64,000 nucleotides of DNA from Plazaster borealis (taxonomy: Eukaryota; Echinodermata; Asteroidea; Forcipulatida; Labidiasteridae), in the NCBI GenBank assembly GCA_021014325.1, contig CM037473.1, positions 5,333,501 to 5,397,500 of the forward strand. The letters are read 5' to 3'. Below, piece after piece: positions 1 through 11,340 of this stretch. Position 1 is the stretch's first letter. Every line of letters starts with the position of its first letter. The notes under the pieces were generated by a model. It was not told where the DNA came from and did no database searches. It saw only the letters and a list, made by a program, of their open reading frames with translations. The position numbers were made by a program, and so were the translations under genes.

Positions 1-594
1 CACACAGTATTGCTGATATAGCAACAGTGCAATGTCAGCTAAAATGTAATGAATATTTACTCCAGCTCCAACTCTAACATCACAAAGCCATGTGACAGTG
101 TACAATCGCAGGCAGTACAGCAAAGCAAAACACTACACAAAATGTATCAGTTGTTACTCAAAGATCACCACTTGCTACTCAAGAACTCAAAAATTGCTAC
201 TCAAGTGCACAAAACATGTTCAGTCTTTTGCTAAAGTAGCTGGACGAAATCACTCATTGACAGGGCTTCCACGTGACAGACAAGATGTCACCTTTAGGTC
301 TTCCCATCTGCTGAATGACGCCACAGCTAAAAACCCAACAAACTGTACTTTCCAAAGGGCCTCTCACCCACAGACAAGTTGAATTCGCAAGCCAATAATG
401 GCATTAGACTCTGTGGGTCCCTGGGCTCCTACAAAAAATGTCCCAAAGCCATTCTGCTACATTCTAAGGAGTCTTGTTCTCAAAGTGTCCTTGCTTTAGG
501 TAATCACAAACACAATGTTCATGCTTATATAGCTTGAAAAATCATTGCACTACAAATAATTCCACTCCTGACAACCAACACTGCCTGTGTAAGC
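1..594. other. No recognised gene or repeat
   Basis: AT-rich sequence. On the minus strand, 428 to 368 is exon-like: a TTTTTTGTAG acceptor, 20 open codons and a GTGAGA donor. Its phase does not follow directly from the known upstream exon, so it is not called. Nothing else is supported. Confidence 0.4.
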
Positions 595-785
595 TTGGCC
601 CAACTTCATAGAGTCGCTTAAACGGAAAATATTGCTTAACAATTGTCTGCTAAGCAAAAATAAGCAGGATACCAGTCACAAATTGTACATGTAACATGAT
701 AGTTTGGCTGGTAACCTTGTTTCTGGTAAGCATAATTTTGTTGTGCTAAGCTACTTTTTGTGCTTTAAAAGCAGCTCATGTCAAA
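595..785. mobile_element. Short inverted-repeat element, family A (MITE-like)
   Basis: Starts GGCCCAACTTCATAGAG, contains TGCTTAACAA and TGCTAAGCAAAAAT, and ends near AAAAGCAGCTCATG. The same ~190-bp layout recurs at 18188-18375 and 62290-62485, where the far end reads TTATGAAATTGGGCCC, complementary to the start. No coding capacity. The family assignment is by internal comparison only. Confidence 0.6.
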
Positions 786-823
786 CCATATCTGTTCCTT
801 GCTCTATAGTGAAACTGGGCCCT

Positions 824-960
824 GGGCCCATTTCATAGCACTGTTTACCGTGGAATTCTGCAAATTCACCCTGCCAAGACTCACAAAAGTACGCGCTTTA
901 CAGGGCGCTGTACATGTAATCACAAAATTCTTTGGTAAGCAGTGCCATGAAATTGGGCCA
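824..960. mobile_element. Short inverted-repeat element, family B (MITE-like)
   Basis: 137 bp with imperfect terminal inverted repeats: GGGCCCATTTCATAGCACTG on the left and the complement of GGTAAGCAGTGCCATG...GGGCC on the right. Both arms carry an AATTCT core. Related pieces occur at 13100-13952, 17660-17942 and 23645-23703. Non-coding, and probably moved by a transposase encoded elsewhere. Confidence 0.65.
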
Positions 961-2764
961 GACTGTTTACTCCAAAACAACCATAGATATGTGACCCTAA
1001 CGGTAAGCCTACACTTCAGTCTCAACAAGCTTGAAAGCAGCTACCTGCATGCTCCGACTCAGTTTCTATGTAAGTTTTTGTAACACCAGAGACACACAGT
1101 AAGAAATTACAAGTCACATTGTGCCAAGAATAAGATTATCTTTGTTACCATATAATTATAATGTGTTAATAAAAACTGGTCAAAATGATAAATCATCTCC
1201 TTCGATTAGCGGCATGATCTTAAATGTCCTGGAAACACCTGTTCCCCGCCATCCAGGCAAACCAGGCATGCTGCTCTCCTTTTGTTCTTGCATCTAAATA
1301 TAGTGGTTGTTGCATCATCTCTGAGAATTCACACTTAACTGTAAGCATCGCTCTATATCAAAGGCATAAAGACCCAGCTCGGTCATTAAAATGGAAGAGC
1401 TGATTTCCCAGTCACCTGTTCCTATTTCCTCGATGACGCTTCAGTCCTTGGATTAGAATTTATATGATTAATAGGAAAAATTTAACGGCCCACATATGTA
1501 TTCAAAATTTGTTGATTTCAGCAAATGAAAAATACTAGCACTGTGTGCTGATGCTGTTGATGTGAAATATTGGCAAAAGTTGTTTTACTAACACTTCTTT
1601 CACACAAGAAGGCCAACATATTTTAAAAAAAGTTTTTTTCTTCTCAATAAACTGTCCGGGCTCAAAATATGCATGCAAATTTGCAGACATTCCAAACACG
1701 CATTATTTATATTTTGGGCCAGAATCTCAAAGGGTGGGGTGTAATTTGATTTAAAATGGGTCACGTTCAAATTCAAAACAGGATGTGTTCAGTCAACAGG
1801 CCTGGACCTTCATTTAACAAACTGTCGGAAAAAACAAGCAAACCACCATCTGAATACTTTCTATTTTGAATGCTCTCTCATCTTTGGAATTTAAAGAATT
1901 GTGCCGTATTAGAACAATTAGGCCTACCCTGAATAAGGGTTTCCTATATAGCATGTATGAAGTCATGCAAGTGGTCTACAGTGAATTCTTTACCATGTGT
2001 TATTGTACATGTACCATGCTTGCACCATGGAGGTTGTACATTCATCCATCACCTGTGGTTCATGTACAGCATGTATGTACCTCAACATTCATGACATTGT
2101 CAGCTTCACAGGCACTATGACCTCAGCCAACCCTCCAATTTATAGGTAGGCTTTAGTGACAGGTCAGTACTGCCATAAATCAGACTCAAGCGTCATATTG
2201 CATTTACATACATGTAGGATGAAGCTTGCTTGGCAGGTACACAATGTAGAGTACAAGTAGTGCAAAATGTTGCACTAGTGCCAATACAACTTCCCCAGGA
2301 GTGGTATGCATGTTCTAGTTCCTGTGGTTCTGAAGACACTGTACAAAAATAGGCCTACAGGGCTCACCCTTAACACAAATAATTAAGCCATGCATACGTT
2401 GACTGGTAAAAACGGCTAATGGCTAGTAACCGCCACTTCTTAGTTTGCCCTGACATATGTAGGCTACTAAAAACTGCACAACCTACTTGTTTGAAAAGCA
2501 CATATTTCTTCCTTTTCGGATGTAAATAATACATTTTTTTAATGTGTTTATTTGATTTTGGGTGGTGTGCATGTAACTTCATTTGACCATAGACTGGTTG
2601 TGATCACATTAGAAAGATACATTGATGACAATACATGTTTAAAATCTGGGCTACTAAAACTTCCTGGGGGCAAGTAAAAGCATAATTCGCTAGCCTGGTG
2701 GGCTACTTTTCAAAACAAAATGCAAAAGCACAAGACCTGGGCCCTAAGTTAAATCATACAGACA
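961..2764. other. No recognised gene; likely intron or flank of the minus-strand gene
   Basis: AT-rich sequence with scattered ACATGTA motifs. The minus strand at about 1317-1205 has short open stretches in two frames after a TTTAG, but neither can be called an exon with confidence. Confidence 0.35.
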
Positions 2765-3510
2765 ACTCAATGCCTCAATCCCAAAGGTAAAAACATGAAG
2801 AGTTTCTGTAGGTTTTTCTTGCTGCCTCAATCCTTGAAAATCAACTATGAGTTTTGCAACCTACTGCTCCATCTTTCAAAATCAATAAAGAGAAATTTTT
2901 GTAAGATCCCTACTGCCTAAATCCTTCAAATCCAACCTACATGTATGTTATAAAATCCATGCTGCATCAATCCTTCGAAAACAACAAATAGTTTTCATAT
3001 GATGCATACTGCCTACTGCCTTAAAATAAATCATCCAAACAAAGTTTTGCAGGTCACTTAACTGCTCATAACTCCTTTAATTTAAAATCAAAATCAACAG
3101 AGGAGTTTTGTGGGATCCCTGCTGCCTAAATACTTAAAAATCAAAACTTCAAATCAATCAATATGAGTTTTGTTGGGTCCGATCGCCGATCCTACTGCCT
3201 CAATTCTTTCAAAATCGTTCAACAATTTTGACAATTCTTTTAAGAACTAGGCAGTCTCCTAAATACTGAAATCTACTCCGCTGCAGTAGAATAAGCAAGA
3301 CAAGTTCTCATAGAACAATATACACAGCAAGGTAGATATGTGGACAGAAATATACATTGATACTTCAACATGCAATGCCTCAAAACTCACAAACATGAGT
3401 TTTGTAGGATCCTGCTTCCTCAATTCTTCAAAATCAACCAAATGAGTTTTGTAGTTAATCCCTACTGCCTCCAATTGTAAAATTAATGTGCCTCAATCCT
3501 TCATAATCAT
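2765..3510. repeat. Degenerate minisatellite (~60-75 bp unit)
   Basis: About ten diverged copies of a unit with CTGCCTCAATCCTTCAAAAT and then ATGAGTTTTGTAGGATCC. Copies vary in length and identity, which indicates an old tandem array. It lies left of exon 2 of the minus-strand gene, inside a probable intron. Confidence 0.7.
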
Positions 3511-3716
3511 CAAAATCCTAAATGATTTTAAGGAACTGGGAAAGTATGGGTTAAGTTCACAGTTTTCACCAATACTTATTACTTTTCTTTACGACTTCTA
3601 AACTTTCCTTGCTCCATGCACTGACAAAACTCCACTTACAATACAAGGCAAAATGTTAGATAAACTCCCAGATAATTTACTATGGTCAATATTCTAAACT
3701 GACGTTCGGCACCTAC

Positions 3717-3803
3717 CTAACGACAACATTAACTTGTTCCAGGTTACCATCCTCCAAGTCCCAGTCATCTGCCAAGGAATCTGGGGCCGAGTTGAGATTA
3801 CTC
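3717..3803 (-). CDS. Coding exon 2 of an unrecognised minus-strand gene
   Basis: An 87-nt exon with a CAG acceptor (3806-3804) and a GTAGGT donor (3716-3711). It enters and leaves in phase 2, which matches the donor of exon 1 at 7740. The joined reading is open and acidic, with ADDWDLEDGNLEQVN followed by VVVR at the exon end. I do not recognise the protein. The ending VNVVVR loosely recalls the first strand of a kinesin motor, but five residues prove nothing. The following exon was not found with confidence in the remaining 3.7 kb, so the gene probably runs out of the window to the left. Confidence 0.65.
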
Positions 3804-3806
3804 CTG

Positions 3807-5785
3807 AAATGCAAGGAAGAAGTGAACAAAATCAAAATTTACCCTTGCAGTAAATCTTGCCAATTAGATTATTAGGTAAAAGAAGGGGTAAGAAGAGTTT
3901 GTTTTTAGACCCCCCCCCCAAAAAAAAGGTGTAATTTCTATCTGAAAGCTTACTTGTTATAAAGATGGAAATGGTAGTATTAAGCATCCTGCACCTGAAA
4001 TGCCCCCGTTGATTAAAAAGCAATACAAATTTTTGAATCTGAGACACGATTCATACGCGTGAATCCTTTCACGAATTTCTGAGGGCTGATGTCCATTTGT
4101 GAATGTGGCAGCCAGTGAAGCGGTTGGTACCCGCTGTCATCTCGCTAAACATGGATGGATTCTACATTCTTGTGAAAATACCATAACAGTTTTTTGCTGT
4201 TTTCTCAATAAGTAGAAACTGTATTCAGCTGAAACTTTCACAAGTGACTTTTATTGTAGCTTTCCTGATAATTTTGCCAATATCAGCATTACGTTGACAA
4301 AAAACAAACAATGACCCTACCTTTAAAAATAATAAACAAATTTTAAGACACAGTTTACCAGCTTACAATACTGTTACAATATATTATTTATTGCTCGATC
4401 CATGCATAGTTTGGTAGCAATTTTTTGCATTTTTTCAAATTTGTTTTTCTTCATTTGCAGCGAACACGTTATTCATTGTTCAGGCTACACCTTCTAGGAA
4501 AGTAAATGAACAGTAAATATTTTGAGAAACTGATACCAGGAACTACAATATTCATCTTGAAACAGAATCACTGGATGGAGGGGGAAAAGCAACAGCCAAG
4601 GAATTTGTGTGAAAAAAAGAACACTTTTTTAATCTCTGGTGAAAGACATTTCTTGGAGGAAAATGCATTTTCTAAAGGCATGGGTTGAATTAATCATTAA
4701 GCTTGACATAATCTACCCATTGGTGGCATAAAATTACCACAGGTTATTTCCCCTCAAAATCCTAACCAATTAGTCTTCCATTTTTGTGTTTTGTTTTTGT
4801 TTTTTTACCAGTATCAGTACCTCAGTGTTTTTGGCCAAGGTTGCCTATTTTATAATGTTTTGCTTTAAAAGTACACGTTTGGCTCCATATCTTCATAACA
4901 ACCACAATTTATAAGCCAGCTCTTTTTCGTAAATTAATCAAACAATGTTACCGTATTTGCTGCACTCAACAAGCAATTATTGGCCATCAGTAAGTTAAGC
5001 ACTTACTGGTACACTTGTACCTATAGTGCTGCATAAATTCTATACATTGAAGGTCACGCAAGGACATGCCTTTGGGTTGTATTGTACTGAGTGTGTGTGT
5101 GTAACTCGGAAGCTATGGATTCTGTTGCTATGCAAACAAATGCATTACAGCTCCCAAGTTCACTGGGCACACATGCACTGATGCGCACATTTGCACAAAA
5201 GATCATCTTGGCAGCAAGCGTGATTTGATTGTAGCATTAGGACATCAGATGCTAGTTTGTCAAAAAGAAACCATTAGAGATGTGCAGTGAGGCATACCAG
5301 CTCGACTCTTTAACTAGTTTCTCAATTTCATTGGTACATGTAGGTCAACCAAAGCATTGCATTTAGTCTGTACATCAATCTTTAAAACACGTATTTCACA
5401 TACATAAGGAAAATGCTCACTGGTTCAAAAGTTGGTTCAACTACTACCGTAAGCGCCCTTATATGTCACATTTCTGCCTCAAATGCTTTCATTAGCTAAA
5501 TTTGACAAATCAAAGTCTATACATTCAAGTTTGCCTGAGGCATTCCAAATTAGGTCTTTGACCAGAATCTATACAGGCTGTAGTTTGCTGTAAACTGGAA
5601 ACAGATTTTCGAGATTTTCGAGTTGCAAAGGTTTTCAAGGTGAATGAAATGTAAAGTTTTCTGAAACCATGATGTCCACATACCCACAACAGGCCTGAAC
5701 CTTCATTGAGAAATTAGATTCGGTTGGAATGCTTTGAAAGGGGTGGAAGCCTTGACCAGGGCCATGTACTGGGTGTACATTTATC
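3807..5785. other. Intron 1 of the minus-strand gene, left part; nothing recognised
   Basis: AT-rich, with a C-run followed by an A-run at about 3910 and a short GT microsatellite near 5090. No exon-like stretch with matching splice sites was seen on either strand. Confidence 0.4.
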
Positions 5786-5900
5786 ATGGTCATCAGGTTG
5801 GCTTTAGTGGATGTATCTTGCCCTGTCTTTCACCTCTGTGGACCATGGTTCGAATCTCGGACCGGAGCCTTGTATGTGAATTGGGGTTCAACTAACTTCC
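5786..5900 (+). mobile_element. tRNA-derived SINE fragment
   Basis: A box-A-like GTTGGCTTTAGTGGATG is followed about 35 nt later by a box-B-like GGTTCGAATCTCGG, then GTGAATTGGGGTTC. Layout and sequence match the better-preserved SINEs at 17139 and 19605. It cannot fold as a functional tRNA and lacks a tail. Confidence 0.6.
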
Positions 5901-5954
5901 TCTACCATGTCTACATAGTACTAGAGTGGAAATATTTTAAACCCTTTTGTACTC

Positions 5955-6140
5955 AATTGCACTTGATTTCTTTTCAATTTTGAACTAAATTAAAATGATC
6001 AGTTTAGGCATTTTAAACCATTTACACTGTTTTCAATTCTTTCTTCATTGTTTATTATAAGCCTCGCAAAACAAACACACTTGAAAAAACTACCCAATAC
6101 CTACTGACTTGAGTCATAAGAAAGGGCAAAAACCCAAAAT
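5955..6140 (-). pseudogene. Duplicated fragment of exon 1 and its donor (pseudo-exon)
   Basis: This stretch is a diverged copy of 7607-7770. Shared blocks include TTTTCAATTTTGAACTAAAT, TTATAAGCCTCG, the donor region CAATACCTAC and CGACTTGAGTC (here TGACTTGAGTC), then GTAAGAAAG (here ATAAGAAAG). It holds only the last few codons of exon 1 plus the splice donor and the first ~100 nt of intron, so it has no start codon and cannot encode the N terminus. It lies inside intron 1, about 1.6 kb downstream of the true exon on the coding strand. It is best read as a local segmental duplication that copied the exon-intron border. Confidence 0.65.
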
Positions 6141-6309
6141 ACTCTTGTCCCCGATGCAAATTGGACATTAATCTATTGAAGCCTTTTCTGTGATGTTTTG
6201 GCAAAGACATTGTCTACATTGTCGTGCAGAAGGTCTGTGCATTATTTTGTGTTAAAGGTACATGTATCGTACATGTTTGGTAATGACTCAAAACTAGTCA
6301 TTCACATCA

Positions 6310-6440
6310 ACAACTCTATCCTCACAGGTCTAGGTCCCCATTTACTTCTTGGTGAAGAGTGGTAAGTGTCTTGCCCAAGAACAAAAAGTGTCACGACGGG
6401 GTTCGAACCAACACTCTTGAGGGCCCAGCCACCAGAACTT
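6310..6440 (-). mobile_element. tRNA-derived SINE fragment, minus strand
   Basis: On the minus strand it reads GTTGGTTCGAACCCCGTCGT (box-B-like), then GTGACACTTTTTGTTCTTGG and GCAAGACACTTACC. The last part matches the GAGCAAGACACTT block that follows box B in the SINEs at 14007, 14763 and 18690. A truncated copy. Confidence 0.6.
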
Positions 6441-6485
6441 GTTGCACAAAAATAGGAAAATTCTTAACAACCAGCAGACAACTGC

Positions 6486-6855
6486 TTAATCGTACACGTT
6501 TTGTAATGACTCAAAATAAATATTAGCATAAAAACTTACTTGGTAACAAGCAACGGAGAGCTGTTTATAGTAAAAAAACATTGTAGGAAACGACTCCTCT
6601 GAAGTAACGTAGTTTTTGAGAAAGAGGTAATTTCACACTAAAATAATAAAAACTTCTTGCAAGAAGTTTTTATTCCTATCTGAAAGCACACAAATTTGTA
6701 CAACAAGGGTGTTTTTTCTTTCATCATTTTCTTGCAACTTCGATGACCAATTGAGCCCAAATTTTCACAGGCTTGTTATTTTATGCATATGTTGGGATAC
6801 ACCAAGTGAGAACACTGGTCTTTGACAATTTCCAAACGTGTTCAGTGCCTTTAAA
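6486..6855. mobile_element. Inverted-repeat element, family C (MITE-like), copy 1
   Basis: About 370 bp, closely matching 10772-11141 and 52241-52610. Ends read ATCGTACACGTTTTGTAATG and CCAAACGTGTTCAGTGCCTT. The centre holds the perfect palindrome AAAAACTTCTTGC and its complement, which is kept in all three good copies. Non-coding. Confidence 0.8.
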
Positions 6856-6860
6856 TCTAT

Positions 6861-7606
6861 AATGCAGCAATGACTTTATTTTACCGATCAACACCACAAC
6901 AAATTCACTAATTATTTACCACCAAGATATATGATACTTTAATACACATCTTTTAATGGAATTGTAATGCACAAATTGCAATAGTTTGAACCAGTTAAGA
7001 CAGAAAAACTCCCCACAAAAGAGATTTCTACATTTACTTTGTAAATTGTCAATTAAAATATTTATGTTAAAATCAATTACCAAAACATACCTGAGTGTAA
7101 AGGGTTAAAATATTTATGTTAAAATCAATCAAAAATAACTCAAGCACAAATAAAATCTATTGGGGTAAAGCAGTCATTTTTAGAGTGAAGGATTCAATCT
7201 TCCTTTGGCTGGAACTTTTAAAATTAATATTGTTTACTCTGAAATAAGATCAATTATACGTGTACAATGGCTTTGAAATTTTCAAACAAAACAACTTAGC
7301 TGCAGTACAAGACAACTCATTCAGTACTGTATTTATCAAGCTAAAGCTATCAAAAACATTTCAATTGTTTCTAAATTGCCAAATTAAAATTCAAACTTAA
7401 CAAAATAACAGAAATCAAGTACTGCATTGAATAGCAAAAACAATGTATTGTAACTAATTTTGACAAAAAAGCACAGCCATTGTGATGCAAATATAATTAA
7501 TAATAACACATGATGTCCTTGCTCTGTGGTTTATTTTACTTGCCCCTAGGGCCCATTGTGGCTATCTAATATAGATACTGCACTGTACTGTCACAATTTA
7601 TGGAGT
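6861..7606. other. Intron 1, right part; nothing recognised
   Basis: Very AT-rich. It includes a short direct repeat of AAAATATTTATGTTAAAATC at about 7055 and 7108. No gene or known element seen. Confidence 0.4.
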
Positions 7607-7739
7607 TCTTTTCAATTTTGAACTAAATTAAAACCATGTTTACTAAGGCATTGTGAACCTTTTGCATTGTTTACACTTCTTTCTTCAATAATTATAAGCC
7701 TCGATTAACAAATACACTCGAAAATTACACAATACCTAC

Positions 7740-7915
7740 CGACTTGAGTCGTAAGAAAGTCCGGAGTAAAACCTCTTTTTTGCGTAAGCATCGCGAGGGT
7801 TGGTCACCGATGTCGATGAATTTGAGCCCCCCGGAGTGTCAGCAAAATACCCCGTCCCATCCTTTATGGACGACGGCGAGTTCGTGTAGTCCGAATCGTC
7901 GTTATTGTTCATCAT
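7740..7915 (-). CDS. Coding exon 1 (N terminus) of an unrecognised minus-strand gene
   Basis: A 176-nt first coding exon. Two consecutive ATGs (7915-7913 and 7912-7910) open a frame of 58 codons plus two bases, ending at a GTAGGT donor. The peptide starts MMNNNDDSDYTNSPSS, is rich in Ser, Asp and Gly, and becomes more basic in the part AYAKKRFYSGLSYDSS, which suggests a disordered N-terminal tail. Joined to exon 2 at 3803-3717, the frame stays open for 88 codons. Exon length, base composition (higher GC than its surroundings) and matching phase 2 on both sides make this a real gene start. The product is not recognised. It is transcribed away from EIF2B1, whose start lies 4.1 kb to the right, so 7.9-12 kb should hold both promoters. 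Confidence 0.7.
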
Positions 7916-8753
7916 TCACAAGTAATTTCCGCAAAACTACCCTTTCTACACGTCCTCAAGGGTGCTTCAGATGGTTTTTCTTCAGTGGCATGTTTACCAC
8001 ACGTCTGATAAAATGAAGTTCAGTAATGTAAACAACAACTTCTTTTTACACGCCTTGGTTGTCAATGTATCATCAAAAATGGCCGGTGTGCTACAAATTC
8101 AATGCCTCCACGACGGACCAACCGTTGCTAACCACCACGGGCTGTCGTCCGTACACTGAACTGAAGGCTCGCGTGGCGCGGCACCGAACAACACACAAAA
8201 AGCAGCCGTTCAGCTCCACGGATTCATGGCAAGTGGGTCAATACTTGTACATCTGCAAAGCTTTATGCGTTCATCTGTTAGACGATTATCGATTTAAGCT
8301 TCTCTCGTACAAATTGAAGTAGGTCCATCTTGTCTGAAGTTTGTTTGCTGATGACTCTGCTGCTCCCCTCTGAAGAAAGAGAAAAGACTTGTGTTTTTAG
8401 TTTAGTTAGTAACGACTAGCTAGCTAGCTAGACATGTTACTGTCGTGTCACCAGACTGCCTGAATGCATGCTGCATGCCAACACGAAGTTTTCGGGCGGT
8501 CACTCGATCCTTTGCGTCTATTTACTACCCCCACGGCAAAATAATAAAACAATAGTTTCAGCTCGTGGGAGTGTTCTTCGATTGTGCAAGATGGATTGAT
8601 TGATTGATATCCTTGCTCTGTATAACACTTGATTTAAAATGATAGGGGGAAAGTGACCCGAAAGCTAGCGGTTTACTTTTGATATTAAACTAGTGCTCAT
8701 TCTGTGATTTTTTTCACGGCCAGAGGCCTACGTGAAGATTTGCCGGTGTGGCA
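7916..8753. promoter_or_regulatory. 5' flank of the minus-strand gene; probable promoter region
   Basis: Directly upstream of the exon 1 ATG. The stretch 8080-8240 is locally GC-rich with many CpGs (for example GGCTCGCGTGGCGCGGCACC), unlike the AT-rich surroundings. Several short open frames run through it but none has a credible splice site or family match. The promoter role is inferred from position and composition; no TATA box is obvious. Confidence 0.35.
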
Positions 8754-8890
8754 GGAGATTCTGTCCCCCCGGAGATTCTGTCCCCCCCCATACGGCAAAC
8801 TGTGCACAAACTTATTTTGATAGCGCCCTCTTTTGAACCATCCTCCTCCAGCCCATGTTAATTTCCCGTATGGGGACAGAATCTCCGGGG
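8754..8890. mobile_element. Small inverted repeat
   Basis: The left arm contains GGAGATTCTGTCCCCCC and CATACGG; the right arm contains CCGTATGGGGACAGAATCTCC-like sequence in reverse complement. The left arm's GGAGATTCTGTCCCCC is doubled in tandem. It looks like a small non-autonomous element. Confidence 0.55.
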
Positions 8891-8914
8891 GACAGATTTC
8901 CCTGGGACACCTGT

Positions 8915-9045
8915 GTAAGCCTCCCTACGTTCCTTCCTCCATGGTTTCAGTGCGCCTTCCTGATCCTGGCACACCGGTTCGAATTCCGCACTTCAGCACC
9001 GCGTGTGGCTTGGTTTGAGTCCCTATATTACTTGTACTATTAGTG
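8915..9045 (+). mobile_element. tRNA-derived SINE fragment
   Basis: Contains a box-B-like GGTTCGAATTCCGC, then GTGTGGCTTGGTTTGAGTCC, comparable to the part after box B at 17139-17412 and 19605-19880. Box A has decayed. Confidence 0.5.
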
Positions 9046-9971
9046 ATTATTTGTGGGTTTTGTGTTCTCCAGTTTAGGTTTCCCTTCGAACAACTAAAAA
9101 TTATGCAACTTATTCTCCCCAGTAGCTAGTTAACAGTAGGCCTAGCCTACAGTTAGTTATCAGTAAATCACATAGAGAAAGGTCCCGGGCGGCGCGCAAC
9201 TAAGGACACTTTTGAGGGTTCCTTTGTTATTTACCAGAAAACACGCCAATAACAAAGTTTTTCCCGTGCATCAGTTCTCATTTCAGATTGACACTAGACT
9301 TAATTGGTCCAAGTCTGTGATCGTGGTTTTTAGTCGTCCTGAAGGCCGATACATTATTGGCTGAAACAGCGCCCTCTTGTGGATAAACCTCCGTCTTGAA
9401 CCTACGAGTTATAGCGCGTGATAGCAAATCTGCGGGGGAATTCTGCGTGGCTGATGCAGAGAAATAACCGCAAGCTCAGACTTGAAATCAAGTCTAGATT
9501 GACACGAACAAGATTCCCCGTTTTCAATCATGCGTTAAACTTTCACTGATTATCGGCCGATTGACCTCAGCTCTCGATTTGCAGATGATCACGTCGTTTC
9601 GCGTATACTAAACAGCGCCACCATGTGACTTTGAGGTGTTTTCGTAGGCTTTCAAACGCTTCTTGGCAGAAATTGAAAACAATTCAATGCAAACATTTCA
9701 GTTCTGTGATGTTGCAAGAGTCTTGTTATTTGCATCAAATAAAAATGGAAAGTTAAACGTGTAAATGTAAATCGTTTAAACTTGTTTTTGCATATTTTTT
9801 CTTTGGGAGATCCAGTTCAAAAGCCCTTAAAGACGAACATTGCCGTTGTACGCGTCTTACGAGACATTGTCGTTTTTAGGTCACTATTTTAAACTTCTAC
9901 ATAATATTTTTTTGCACCAGTCTCCACCTTCGTGTTTTGGTGTTTCGTTTGTAAACTTGCATCTTGATTTT
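9046..9971. other. Intergenic; nothing recognised
   Basis: Mixed-composition sequence between the two divergent genes. No open frame above background and no clear repeat. Confidence 0.4.
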
Positions 9972-10405
9972 TTCCGTTATAAGTCGTGATATCGATCTCA
10001 GAAGTGTCTTGAGAAATGGAATGCCATTCCGATAATTTCATGTAGGCTAGTAGGCCTACCGTAACTGCCTACGCTAAGAAAGTTGTTGTCTTTGAACAAA
10101 CGTTTATAGCCCCCTTTTCATAGATATTTACTTTCAAACAGAACATTTTTTCATCGTAAATTGAATCGTTCGAACAATCGAATTGGATTTACTAAAATAG
10201 TTCCGTTATAAGTCGTGATATCGATCTGAGAAGTGTCTTGAGAAATGGCATGCCATTTCGATAATGTCACGTACAGTAGTACGCTAAGAAAGTTGTTGTC
10301 TTTGAACAAACTTTTATAGCCCCCTTTTCATGGATATTTACTTTCAAAGAACATTTTTCATCGTAAGGAATCGTTCGAACAATCGAATTGGATTCACTAA
10401 AACAG
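9972..10405. repeat. Direct tandem duplication (2 units, ~229 and 205 bp)
   Basis: Unit 1 (9972-10200) and unit 2 (10201-10405) both start TTCCGTTATAAGTCGTGATA and end near GAATTGGATT(T/C)ACTAAAA(T/C)AG. Unit 2 has lost about 24 bp, mostly the AGTAGGCCTACCG part. The two copies abut exactly. It lies about 1.6-2.1 kb upstream of the EIF2B1 start. Confidence 0.85.
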
Positions 10406-10771
10406 ATTTGTCACACTGAATCTGTTCGTACTTATTTTCTTCTCCCTGTCTGTGAAAAGTAGTGTTTTTGCGAACTATTCATCTTTGAAAGTTTATGGTT
10501 TATCAAGTTTTATTCTTCCCACTTTTCTGAACTTTACTGAGAAAAGAAAAAAGGTGTGCAAAAAATAATTAAATAAGTCTGCATCATACTGTGACTTATT
10601 ATTGTTAAATTATGACATTTATAACATATACAATGATGTAAATAGAGGAATTAATGGGTGGCAGCCGTCTGAGCATTATGCAGAAATAATGTTGATACAA
10701 AGCTGTATTGAGTTGTTTCCAGATAATAATAACCAATATCATAGCGCAAAAATGGTGCACCAAATGGCTTA

Positions 10772-11141
10772 AAGGCATCGTACACGTTTGGTAATGACTC
10801 AAAATATATATTAGCATAAAAACTTACTTGGTAACAAGCAACGGAGAGCTGTTGATTGTATAAAACATTGTGAGAAACGACTCCCTCTGAAGTAACGTAG
10901 TTTTTGAGAAAGAGGTATCTCACTAAAATTAATAATAAAAACTTCTTGCAAGAAGTTTTTATTCCTATCTGAAAGCATACAAATTTGTACAACAAGGGTG
11001 TTTTTTCTTTCATAATTTTCTTGCAATTTCGATGACCAATTGAGCCCAAATTTTCACAGGCTTGCTATTTTATGCGTAATGTTGGGATACACCAAGTGAG
11101 AACACTGGTCTTTGACAACTACCAAACGTGTACGATGCCTT
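10772..11141. mobile_element. Inverted-repeat element, family C, copy 2 (best preserved)
   Basis: Perfect 22-bp terminal inverted repeats beginning AAGGCATCGTACACG enclose 370 bp. The internal palindrome AAAAACTTCTTGC plus complement lies at about 10936-10963. No target duplication is obvious beside the ends. Short open frames on the minus strand have no coding signature. It matches copies at 6486 and 52241 and a worn one at 26118. Confidence 0.85.
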
Positions 11142-11340
11142 GTTGAATTGGGCATTCTTCTTTTTTACAAAATTTCGAACTTCTGAAGGGGGCACATCCT
11201 CCTCCCCCCATCCTGCGTCGTAACGTGACGGACGGCGCTAACGCGCCGATATTATTTTCTTTCATATTATTATTCGCCCCCCCCCCCCCCAAAAAAAAGG
11301 AAAAGATCCTGGTTACGCTACGGGCCTAAACAAGCCCCCT

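Noticed and set aside
368..428. Possible 61-nt exon on the minus strand (ends in EFNLSV)
   Set aside because: Splice sites look fair and the frame reads well, but the phase does not follow exon 2 and the product is not recognised.
1205..1317. Possible last exon of the minus-strand gene
   Set aside because: Two frames are open for under 40 codons after TTTAG, with no pyrimidine tract and no recognisable domain.
3717..3734. Kinesin motor start (VNVVVR)
   Set aside because: Only a handful of residues; the next exon with VRP-type sequence was not found.
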